Below, piece after piece: positions 34,835-44,568 of a stretch of 64,000 nt of DNA (position 1 is its first letter; each line of letters begins with the position of its first letter). Position numbers and translations under genes: made by a program. Origin of the DNA: Cephalotus follicularis (Eukaryota > Streptophyta > Magnoliopsida > Oxalidales > Cephalotaceae); NCBI GenBank assembly GCA_001972305.1, contig BDDD01001000.1, forward strand, positions 1 through 64,000. The letters are read 5' to 3'. The notes below the pieces were generated by a model. That model made no database searches, was not told the origin of the DNA, and saw only the letters and a program-made list of their open reading frames with translations.

Positions 34835-36712
34835 GTGCAACCACGATCTTGCTTTTGGACACTCATGCATATTGTCCTTATAAATGCACTTGATTTCTAG
34901 TTAACGGACAATGGTTGAAGAATGTTTGAATTGCATAGGCCGCTTGATTTGGAGTTAGAGTTAAAATTTGCACAATGCAAATTTTTGCTCATTAGAACCT
35001 GCATGGTGCAGTTTATGGATACCACAATACTGCATACTGAAGTAATTTGTTATGTCATAAGTCCAATCTAAAGGGAAATACTGATTTTTGGCTTAGTGTC
35101 AAACTGCTACTGTCAAACCGTTGACTATTTTGATTAAGGCATCGACGGGTAGACTAAGCGCCAAAGTAAAACGCTGACAAAAACTCTGAGTGCTGACGGT
35201 TCTGTATGAACTGTCGACACTTAAGGGTTTATGCGTCGATGGTTTGCTTAAAGCGCGGACAGTTGCACGAAGCGCTGACGGTTTAGGTTAAATCATCATC
35301 GCGTAGTTAGTTAGGGCTAGGTCTTGACTGGACTGAATCAAAGTGTTGACTTGGGTGTTAACGCTTTGCGTGTAACCGCCGACGCTTTCGACAAACTGTC
35401 ACCGCTTTGACAAAGAACAACACTAATTTTAAAAGTTTGGAACTTTTAGATCAAGGCACTTTGGGAGTTAATGATCATTGCTTGATTTAGTGGGAGTTAA
35501 GCCCTTAAACCACCAATGGTATTAAATTTTGGAATTGGTCATTGTGAGAGGCACTTTGTGTATTTAATTAAAGTCTATATTGGATATTTACTTTAATTTC
35601 CTTATGAATGATGGATGGCTTAAAGGAATAGACCTAGTTTGTTTTCTTTTGTGGATGGTTATTTTCTTTCTAGTTATTAATGGTTTTAATGGTCTGTAAT
35701 AAGGTGCTTATATGCACCATTTGTTTTCTCTTTTTATATCCTCTTTAGAATAGGATCTATTCTCGTTTTTAATGTGTATTCTCTTCTTTAATGATTTGTA
35801 TATAATTCATTTAGAATGTAATTGCATTTGTAAAGAATAATTTGCAAGGAAGCATGGAGAAGAAAGGAAGAGAAGTACAAGACCATGGAAGGCCATGTAT
35901 GCATGGTGCAATATGTAATAGATAGATATAATATCCACACCTAGGAAGACCGAGTGGTGACCTTGGCTCAAGTTACTACTTATAGTAAAGTCCTTAGCCA
36001 TGCCATTTGATTTATTTTGGAAATAAATCTTGGGTATAAGATGGATGGTCCATATACACATTATGCATGCAAAGCCGTAATTAAATGGAATTGGCTAATA
36101 TAACCAATGAATTAATTAAGGTCTTGGTAAGTAATAAAATTGTGAGACCTAAAATTCCCTCAATGAAACAATAAGTCTGAACGCTACAGACACATGAAGT
36201 GGACCGACGTGGCCTTCCACTATCTATGTTGAGTGGTGTACACAGGTTATTGGTTTGTCATGCTAAAGCTGAGACTTTGAATATGTGGGATGCTATGTCA
36301 ACGTCAGTGTTGGACACCGCAAATGCTGACTATGTTTTAGCATTCGGACACGTGCACGTGTGGATGTTAAAGTTAGGGCATTCTAATGTAGATTATGGGT
36401 AATGACTTATCTTGATTATAATGGTTTGTTATGCCAAAGCTAAGGCCATATTGAAATGAGAGGCCGAATCTTATGATTGGATCTTGCATTGCATGCAAAA
36501 TGACAAGATAGCCTACTAATTGGATATATTGTAGTTTGACATGCCAAAATTGTGGCCATAATATGATTGCAATGGATTCTAATCCCCACTATGGGATACA
36601 ATTAGAATAGTGGGAGGAACCATAAGCACTAAAGACCAAGTGTTATGGTAGTCATATAAAACTGGAATAAATGCTGACTCTTGTTTTTGTTTCCTTATCT
36701 TAGGTTCTAGAT
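34835..36712 (+). other. Leader of element F, no gene
   Basis: A long non-coding leader. Its start reads GTGCAACCACGATCTTGC where a primer site would be expected; the TATCAGAGC core seems deleted. The last 200 bp (GATACAATTAGAATAGTGGG, CTAAAGACCAAG) match the leader of G on the other strand at about 54520-54570. It holds a cluster of GTCGAC-type words (35110-35410) and three degenerate copies of a GGTTTGTCATGCTAAAGCTG-like unit (36249, 36418 and 36526). No open frame is convincing. Confidence 0.6.
35110..35410. repeat. AAGCGCTGACGGTTT word cluster in F leader
   Basis: Roughly twelve degenerate words (GGCATCGACGGGT, AAACGCTGACAAAA, ACTGTCGACACTT, ATGCGTCGATGG, AAGCGCTGACGGTTT, GTTAACGCTTTG, CCGACGCTTTCGACAAAC) in 300 bp, much like the D LTR cluster at 20225. 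Confidence 0.8.
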
Positions 36713-37610
36713 ATGGTTTTTCAATCTGCAATGTCCCATATACTAGAAATCAACAAACTTGAAGGCCTTAACTTCATTGATTGTCATCAAAACCTTAAGA
36801 TAGTCCTTACGGACAATAAAATGGCGTATGTGATGACTGGTGGGCCTCATTCACTGGGTGAAGACCCGACGCCTGAAAAGTCAGACCGTCTATCCAAGTT
36901 GCTGGAGGACGACGAGCAGACTCGGTGTCTAGCCCTTTTGGGTATGACGTCGGAGCTGCAGCGCCAACATGAGAATATGGGGACCTTATCCACTATACTA
37001 TTCCATTTATAGGAAATGTATAGAGCTCAGCCAAGGACTTAGACGTTTAATCTCTCACACAGGCTCTTCAAAGCGCAGATGCAAGAGGGAGCTTCGGTCC
37101 ATGAGCATGGACTGAAGATGATAGACATGATTAAGCAGATAGCTCAATTAGGATTTGTCATGGACAATGATCTTTATATAGATATGATCCTTACATCCCT
37201 CCCTCGATCGTTCTCATAGTTCATGATGACTTTTCACATGAACAAGATAGAAATGACTCTTACTGAGTTAGTTTCTATGTTGAGAACAACAAAGGCCAAC
37301 TTTGACATTGGAAAGTCAAAGTCCCTTGCCTTACTTCTTCCTTCTTCTAGGGCTGTCCAAGGAAAGGGCAGTGCCTCTTCTTCCTTAAAAGGGAAGGATG
37401 GACCCGGGCCTGTCAACACAAAAGGTAAGGGTAAGAAGAAGCATAAGAAGAAGAAGGGCAAGCTTGGTGATACTAGGGGTGTTGCCAAAGATAGGATAAA
37501 GTAGTTGACTGCTGAGGGTGCTTGCTTCCAGTGTGGCAAGAAAGGACATTAGAAGAAGGATTGTCGGGTTATCTGTGATGATGTCTCTACTGATAGGTTG
37601 CATCGTACGG
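36713..37610 (+). pseudogene. Element F gag
   Basis: The copia gag frame starts MVFQSAMSHILEINKLEGLNF, with a second ATG in MSHILEINKL that fits the start of G (MITRILETNKLEG) better. It continues LSKLLEDDEQTRCLALLGM and HENMGTLSTILFHL, has stops at about 37012, 37040 and 37217, then YIDMILTSLPRSF and FHMNKIEMTLTELVSMLRT. A lysine-rich stretch (KGKGKKKHKKKKGK) precedes one zinc knuckle, CFQCGKKGH-stop-KKDC (37523-37564), where TAG at 37550-37552 breaks the motif. Gag would coat the RNA. Four or more nonsense changes make it dead. Confidence 0.9.
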
Positions 37611-38409
37611 GCACATCAGGTATGTTCATGATTAAACTAAATCTAACTTTGAATATCAGTTCTACATGGATATTGGATATTGGATGTGAAACTAATCATT
37701 GTAATTCATTGCAGGGGTTAAGAAAAGTTAGACAGCTTGGAGCTGGAGACTTGGATCTACGGCTTGGTGATGGATTTAGGATCATTGCTATGGCTGTTGG
37801 GATTTTTGACATTACTTGGAGTAATGGTTGTATATTAACACTCTATCCATGTTATTATGTACCAAACATTTTAAGGAATATTGTAAGTATATCTTACTTA
37901 TGTAGTTTGGGCTTAGAGCTCAAATTCGAAAACATTGGATATTTTGTATATTCTAACAATGTTTGTGTTGGTGATAGTTTTATTGACAATGGATTATTTG
38001 TTTTAAATACTGAACAAAATAAAATCTTATCCATTGAGCAAGGTAATAAGAAAAGACTAAGAGATAATGAAATGACTAAAACCTATACTTGGCACTTTAG
38101 ACTTGGACATTTTAGTGATGCCAGGCTTACACAGTTGGTTGAGGATGAGCTTTTAGATATCCAGGACTTGGAGTTCTATCCAACTTGTAAATCCTGCTTA
38201 TTGGGAAAGATGACCAAATCTCCTTTCTCCGATCAAGAGGAAAGGGCTGTGGACTTACTGAGGTTAGTTCACATCGACATATGTGGTCCTATGTCGGTCA
38301 GTGCGCAAGGAGGTTATTTCTATTTCATAACCTTTACCGATGATTTTTCTAGGTTTGGTTATGTGTATCTGATGAGAGACAAGTCAGAATCTTTTGAGAT
38401 GTTCAAGGA
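37610..38409 (+). pseudogene. Element F protease and integrase start
   Basis: Protease motif STWILDIGCETNHC, with DIG where copia proteases usually have DTG or DSG, followed by LRLGDGFRI and PNILRNIVSISYL. Integrase begins with the zinc region (WHFRLGHFSDARL, CKSCLLGKM) and the first catalytic Asp in VHIDICGPMSVSAQGG, then FYFITFTDDFSRFGYVYLM to SFEMFKD. At 38409 the frame enters the inserted LTR. It resumes at 42707-42712, after the 5-bp duplication AAGGA. This part alone has no stop. Confidence 0.92.
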
Positions 38410-40039
38410 TGAAGGTCCAATAGGGCAACCCAAGAGGGGGGGTTGACTTGGGTTCTTAGGCAAAATTAAAACTTTTTCGAATAAGGCACAATAACTAACA
38501 ATGCAATTTAATAAAGCACAGATAATTGAATAAACACAATATGCAGTAAATAAGAGAGTGAGGGTTAGAAGATTTTGCAAACATGGTTTAGAGTGGTTCG
38601 GCCAAACTCTTGTCTACATCCACTTTTCTCAAGGTCCTCCTTGAGTTTCCACTAGACTCCTTCTAGTACACTTGATTTGGGTTTCGGGTGCAAATCAAAC
38701 ACCTTACAAATTCAGTGATTGACCTCAATCACTAGTTGTAGCGACCCCGACCCGAGTTCACCTTATGCTCAAAGCGAGCTCCGAAGATCGGTGCGCTACG
38801 TGTGGGTGTGAAACGTTACATTCTTTCGTACTATATTCTAAAAGTACACAACATCATAAACTTATGTCTCGTAACATAATTCATAACCTTAAATCCAAAA
38901 CTTTATACACAATCATCTTACATGAAGATATCTTAACCATATCGTTGGTTACATTACACAGGATCACAATTCTTACATAAACACGTATTACAGCGGAAAA
39001 ACATTATTCTTATTACATAACAAAACATAATGCGAATATCATCGCATAACCATCTTTTCTCAAAAATTCCTTCATAAGAGCTTCCTCTAAGCTCGCAATC
39101 TCCTCTTATTCATTTCCTGAAAACATTTTATTTGAAAACAAGACATTGAAAGGAATGAGCTCAAAACAGCTCAGTAAGGTGTTTAAACACATTTTAACAT
39201 AACATTTTTCTAGTCAATACATATAACTAGAACATTTCATAAAACATATCATTTTCTAGTTAATATCATAACTAGATCATTTCGTAAACATAAACATCAT
39301 AAAAACCTTAATGAACCCATTTACACCGCTTCACCGGGGCATTGTGCACTCCCCGATTACTATCCTTACATCACATATATGTCCGTGAGCACGCTCGGCT
39401 CCATTTACATTGAGCACTTCCGCTCCATTCCCCTTGGAAGATCGCAATCCAAGGGCGGTTCATTCATCATTTTACTTTGAGTGATCAGCTCAAAGTAACC
39501 ATAAAAATCATTTCATAACATTTCTTTCACAATCCATAAACTTTTCCTTCATTTGAGTATTGACTCAAATGGTTCATAAAAATCAGTTTTGCATCACTTT
39601 GCGAAAGTTAGTAATTCATATAGAATTAGGCATTTTCAGTAAAAACTTAAAACACGAACATTAAAGTAGACATCATTACGAGTTCAGAAAGCTCAAGATC
39701 ACAACAATTGGTTGAGAATTGAATCCTCTACGAATTTTTGAAAGTGGCTGATTTCTTAAGGAAACTGGGCCTGAGCAGTAAAATGTATCCTTGATTCTCA
39801 TCAAGAATTCGACATAATTTCGAGATGCATAAAACATGAAAGTTAAATAGGACATCTTAAAGTTTTCAAAACATCCATCCATTTAATTTTTCATCAAGAA
39901 ACGAGTGAGATATGATTTAAACAAGCTACTGCATAATCTGAAATAAAACAGTGCCTGAACAGAAATTTTAAACTTGGAATTCCATTATACTAAAGATAAC
40001 ACATAAAACCGTCTATCAAATTCCCTGGGCATCATACTG

Positions 40040-40136
40040 GGATGCGAGCCCCTCATGCCCCCAAGGCGAGGGGCCACTCGCCTGCCCCCCAGGGCGACGG
40101 GCCTGTCGCCCGCCCCCAAGTCCCCCGTCGCGGGGA
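40040..40136. repeat. GC-rich inverted-repeat block in family-D solo LTR
   Basis: GC-rich, self-complementary pieces (GCGAGGGGCCACTCGC, GGGCGACGGGCCTGTCGCCC, CCCCGTCGCGGGG). Similar in kind to 20490-20592 in the other copy but not the same sequence. Confidence 0.75.
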
Positions 40137-40161
40137 TCTTCTTTAAAAAAAAAAAAAATAA

Positions 40162-40330
40162 TTTCCTCAGCTGCAGAAATTCCTTCTCCAGCTGCAGAAA
40201 AAGAATCAACTGGACCCGCTTCTGAGTTTCCTCAGCTGCAGAAACTCCTTCTCCAGCTGCAGAAACAGAGTCAACTGGACCCGCTTCTGAATTTCCTCAG
40301 CTGCAGAAACTCCTTCCTCAGCTGCAGAAG
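40162..40330. repeat. 65-bp tandem repeat with CAGCTGCAG cores
   Basis: About 2.6 copies of a 65-bp unit starting TTTCCTCAGCTGCAGAAA; each unit holds two CAGCTGCAG words and an AACTGGACCCGCTTCTGA stretch. The other D-family LTR has GTCGAC words in its corresponding part and does not show this repeat. Confidence 0.9.
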
Positions 40331-40844
40331 CGATGTCTGTTTTCTATTTTAGACTGAAAAACCGTAAAACCCTCATTTTAAGAAATTAACCCCTGTGCAC
40401 CGTCCGGTCCCCTCTTACAATTTTCCATAATAGACCCCTAGATTGTTCACGTTGTGAACCTAACCAATTTTAAATCAGTGTACCCGACGGTTCTATTCTT
40501 TAACTTACACACTCTCTCTCCTTCTTTTGAATGGGTTCTTCGGTAGAGAGATAAATTACCGTTTCCCACTACTTGAGTCAGTAAAACTCGACTCTTTCTC
40601 TCATTAGGACGTCTCACACTTCACATCTTGAACACCTTTCGTTTTCTCTTTCCTTAATATTTCGATTCCATTCCTTTAAGAAATGGGTAAGAAATGTTTG
40701 TAGGGGACAAAACTGTCGTCGAAGAAAATAACTATTGAAGAAGTTAAGAGTTACCTAAAAGCTTACCAACCTACAAGACCTTTGAAATCTTACAGGAGAA
40801 ATTGACAATAAGAAACTCACAAAGTTCTAAGATAGCAAAAGAAC

Positions 40845-41202
40845 NNNNNNNNNNNNNNNNNNNNNNNNNNNNNNNNNNNNNNNNNNNNNNNNNNNNNNNN
40901 NNNNNNNNNNNNNNNNNNNNNNNNNNNNNNNNNNNNNNNNNNNNNNNNNNNNNNNNNNNNNNNNNNNNNNNNNNNNNNNNNNNNNNNNNNNNNNNNNNNN
41001 NNNNNNNNNNNNNNNNNNNNNNNNNNNNNNNNNNNNNNNNNNNNNNNNNNNNNNNNNNNNNNNNNNNNNNNNNNNNNNNNNNNNNNNNNNNNNNNNNNNN
41101 NNNNNNNNNNNNNNNNNNNNNNNNNNNNNNNNNNNNNNNNNNNNNNNNNNNNNNNNNNNNNNNNNNNNNNNNNNNNNNNNNNNNNNNNNNNNNNNNNNNN
41201 NN
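40845..41202. other. Assembly gap (N run, 358 bases)
   Basis: Undetermined bases. By comparison with 20490-20600 the gap probably hides a GC-rich self-complementary stretch, since the sequence resumes with CTCCCCGAGCGTAGGGTCAT. Hard-to-sequence GC palindromes would explain it. Confidence 0.99.
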
Positions 41203-42044
41203 ACTCCCCGAGCGTAGGGTCATACTACGGGTCCCTTAAACTATCTGCCAAAATACACAATAGAAATCATATAAATAATATCTTACATAAAAACTTGGGT
41301 CATTACACTAGTAAGTAATTCTACCTAGAATTCTTACGATCTCACTCTAGGGTATGACTAACCCTTTACAATTTTTATTACTTAATTGAGAAAGAGTTTA
41401 TAATTACAAAGGATAACCTCTACAAGGTTTGATTTTTGCAAATTGTAATTCAAAAAATACAGCTCTATAAAGTTTGTAGAGAAAAACAAAGCTTTTTGAA
41501 ATATTGAGTATGCAAGATTGAATTCTTGTGTATCTGAGAGTTTTTTTCCTTTTTTCACAAAGATTTTTGTCAGCTTCAAATGGGACTTCTATTTATACTT
41601 GAAGCCTCAATTTTTTCATTCCAAAAGCTGTAGGCAATATAGGCATGATTTGCTTTTTGGAGCGTGCTCAAAACTAACCGTTATGTGTGTCTGACTTGTT
41701 TAGGCATCAACGATTACGAATGGCGTTGACGATTATGTTCTGCGAGTTAACTTCATTCGTTCTTTGCCTTAATGCGTTTTTCTTCTGTCCAATTTTTGCA
41801 TTATTAGCGTTTATAAGATATGAGCTTATCGCAATATGTTGATAAAGTGTCGCTGGTTTGAATGTTACCGTTACACCTTATTTTCAGTCTTCCATTGTAA
41901 AGCTTTGTTGGTTTGGAATTTCTTCTCCACACTTAGTAAAGCTCTGCCACTTTAAGTAAAGTGTCATCGGTTTGTATTGCTTATTCAGTCTTCATTCCTT
42001 AACCGTTGTTTCTTAGTACACCTTGTCATCGCTTTGCACATTTG

Positions 42045-42540
42045 CTTTGCCTCCGAGGTCTGCCTTCAACCTTTGATGTCTGACTAGCTCTGACCTCTAC
42101 CTCTGACCTCTACCTCCGAGGTTTGTGTTCAACCTTTGATGTCTGACTTTGATCTTTAAACTCTGACCTTTGTCACCTCTACCTTTGACCTCTACCTCTG
42201 AGGTCTACCTTCAAGCACAGATGTCTGATTTCGATCTTTGAGCTCTGACCTCTACCACCGAGGTCTGCCTTGGATTCGGAGCTCTACCTTCAACTGCCCG
42301 AGCTTTGCCTTAGCTTCTGAGGTCTGCCTTCAATTGTCACCGAGATCTGCCTTGGCTTCGGAGCTCTGCCTTCAACTTCTAGAGCTCTGCCTTAGCTTCT
42401 GAGGTCTGCATTTAATTGTTCGAGCTCTGCCTTGAAGTTTGAGGTCTGCCTTTAATTTCCCAAGGTCTGCCTTGACGTCTGAGGTCTGGTTGACGTCTAA
42501 GCTCTTCCTTCAGCCTCTGAGCTCTACACCTTAAGCCATC
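42045..42540. repeat. Degenerate GAGGTCTGCCTT repeat array
   Basis: Some 25 irregular units of 15-25 bp such as CCGAGGTCTGCCTTCAAC, GAGCTCTGCCTTAGCTTC and CTCTGACCTCTACC fill about 500 bp of LTR J. The alternation of GAGGTC and GAGCTC cores is like the word clusters elsewhere but with a different core. Confidence 0.85.
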
Positions 42541-42706
42541 ATTTGCTTGAATGTCAATTTGTCAACTTGCATGCGGTACAATCAAAGAACTTGGGACTAG
42601 GTCCTTTGCCTGAATTTTCAACTTTGTTAACTTGCACGTAAACTGAAAATGATTAGATGCAAATATGTTATCATCAAAATTTAGGACTCAGACAAAAATG
42701 TCAACA

Positions 42707-43362
42707 AAGGAGTTAAGATTTGATGTAGAAAAGTAAACTTGTATGCCAATTAAAATACTTCTGTCGGACTGAGGTAGCGAGTACTTGTCTGCTCAATTCT
42801 AAGGTTATCTTAGAGATAACAGGATTCTGTCTCAATGGACTCATCCAGGAACACCGCAACATAATGGTGTGTCTGAAAGGAGGACTGAGACCCTGTTGGA
42901 CATGGTTTGGTCTATGATGTCTTTTACCGACCTTCCCACCTATTTCTGGGGATTTTGCCTGGATACAGCCGTCTATATCTTGAATAGGATTCCTTGCAAA
43001 TCCATGCCCTCCACCCCATACTAGGTATGGATAGGGAGGACACCCAGCCTAAACCATCTAAAGGTTTGGGGCTGTCCGGCTAACGATAAGAGGCTTGACG
43101 CTAGTAAGCTGGAAGCGCGGTCAAACCGCTGCAGGTTTGTGGGGTATCCTAAGGAAACTAAAGGATACTACTTTTACCATCCTAGTGAACAAAAGATTTT
43201 TGTTTCGTGAAATGTTGTGTTCTTAGAGAGGGAATACCTTATGGAAGGAAGCAGTGAGAGTCAAGTGGAACTCTGGGAGTGCCCACAGGTAGAGACCATG
43301 TAGGGTATAAAGGAATTGTGGGTTAGAATTCTAGCAGACACAGTTGAGATTGAACCTCAACC
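42707..43362 (+). pseudogene. Element F integrase, second part
   Basis: Continues the integrase broken at 38409: RFDVEK-stop, LLSD-stop-GSEYLSAQF with the second catalytic Asp, PQHNGVSERRTETLLD with the Glu, LNHLKVWGCPANDKR, CRFVGYPKETKGYYFYHP, then EREYLMEGSSESQVELWE. At least five stops. At about 43362 the sequence jumps from DTVEIEPQ to PEGFTPSEF of RT. The RT fingers and palm start found in E and G are missing. Confidence 0.9.
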
Positions 43363-44568
43363 CGAGGGGTTTACACCTTCCGAGTTTTCACACATGGTAT
43401 GTAAGCTCAAATGGTCCATTTATGGACTAAAGCAAGCATTTCATAGCTGGAATCTCTGTTTTGATGAGGGTTTCAAATCTTTTGACTTCATTAAAAATGT
43501 GGATGAGCCATGTGTTTATCAAAAACAAGATGGGCTGAATATCATTTTCTTAGTGCTATACATGGATGACATCCTACTCATTGGGAATGATGTAGGGATG
43601 TTGCAGGTTGTGACAGTATGGCTTTCTACGAACTTTTCCATGAAGGATTTGGGAGAATCCACCTATATGCTGGGTATAAAGATCTACAAGGATAGGTCCA
43701 ATAGGTTGCTTGGGCTTTTCAAAGCCAATGCATTAGCAAGGTGCTGAAACGATTTAGCATGGAGAATTTTAAGAGAGACCTATTACCAATAGGTGAAGGA
43801 ATTCTACTCTCTAGGAAGATGTCTCCCGACACATCTGAAGAGAGAGCACGCATGAGTCAGATTCCTTATACTTCGACAGTGGGATCAATCATGTATGTCA
43901 TGCTTTGTACCAGGCCTGATGCTGCGCATACCTTTGGAATTGCAAGCCGATTTTAGTCCGATCTCAGTGAGAAGCACTGGGAAGTGGTCAAAGGAATTCT
44001 GAAGTAACTTAGACGGACTCAGGATGTCTTCTTGATATATGGAAAAGATAGTGAGTTGAAATTGAAAGGCTACACAGACTCTAGTTTTGACAGTGATCCA
44101 TATGATCACAAATCTATTTCTTGGTACGTGTTTGTACTAAACGAAGGTGCAATGAGCAGGCGTTGCTCAAAGCAGGAGACCATACCGGACTCCGCCACTG
44201 AAGCCAAATACATAATAGCCTCAAACACCACCAAGGAGAGTGTTTGGATGTGCAAGTTCATCACTGAACTAGGAGTTGTTCCTACCATCAGCAGTCTGGT
44301 TGTCATATACTGTGACAATGATGGGGCCGTAGCAGAAGTCAAGGAACCACGGTCTCACCAGCGATCCAAACACATCGAACGGCGATATCATTTGATTCTA
44401 GAGATCATTGGTAGGGGTGACATACAACTTGAGAGGGTCGCCTCGGAGGCGAACACAACAGATCCATTGACCAAGGCTATGGGCACAAAAGCATTGGAGC
44501 ATCATCATGGGACGATGGGCTTAGACTATAGGAATTCATGGCTTGAGGGTCAAGTGGGAGATTGTTAG
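43363..44568 (+). pseudogene. Element F reverse transcriptase (partial) and RNase H
   Basis: RT begins only at PEGFTPSEFSHMVCKLKWSIYGLKQ; about 170 residues upstream are deleted compared with element E. The active site LYMDDILLIGND keeps both aspartates. A frameshift at about 43735 separates LLGLFKANALARC from SKVLKRFSMENFKRDLLP. Stops follow at SRF-stop-SDLSEKHW and at GILK-stop-LRRT. RNase H is open from 44032: GYTDSSFDSD, SATEAKYIIA, YCDNDGAVAEVKEP, ADPLTKA-type ending TTDPLTKAMG, closing in QVGDC at the LTR. Confidence 0.92.

Larger units (their letters stand above)
38737..41307 (-). mobile_element. Family-D solo LTR inside LTR J, with 5-bp TSD
   Basis: From TGTAATGACCCAAGTTTT (41307, minus strand) to GGGTCGGGGTCGCTACA (38737), flanked by CTAGT on both sides (38732-38736 and 41308-41312). 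It shares long blocks with 18299-20684. It contains the assembly gap 40845-41202, a GC-rich block (40040-40136) and a 65-bp repeat (40162-40330). Open frames through the gap are artefacts. Confidence 0.92.
38410..42706 (-). mobile_element. Copia-type solo LTR (J) inserted in element F, with 5-bp TSD
   Basis: Minus-strand LTR from TGTTGACATTTTTGTCTG (42706) to CCCTATTGGACCTTCA (38410). It is flanked by AAGGA on both sides (38405-38409 and 42707-42711) and sits exactly between two halves of integrase. Without the nested LTR it is about 1.7 kb. There is no coding sequence or second LTR, so it looks like a solo LTR left by recombination. The assignment to copia rests on the TG...CA ends and the CAACCCAAGAGGGGG stretch and is tentative. 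Confidence 0.85.

Noticed and set aside
40771..41239. Open frames of about 145 codons on both strands
   Set aside because: They exist only because the run of N bases has no stop codons.
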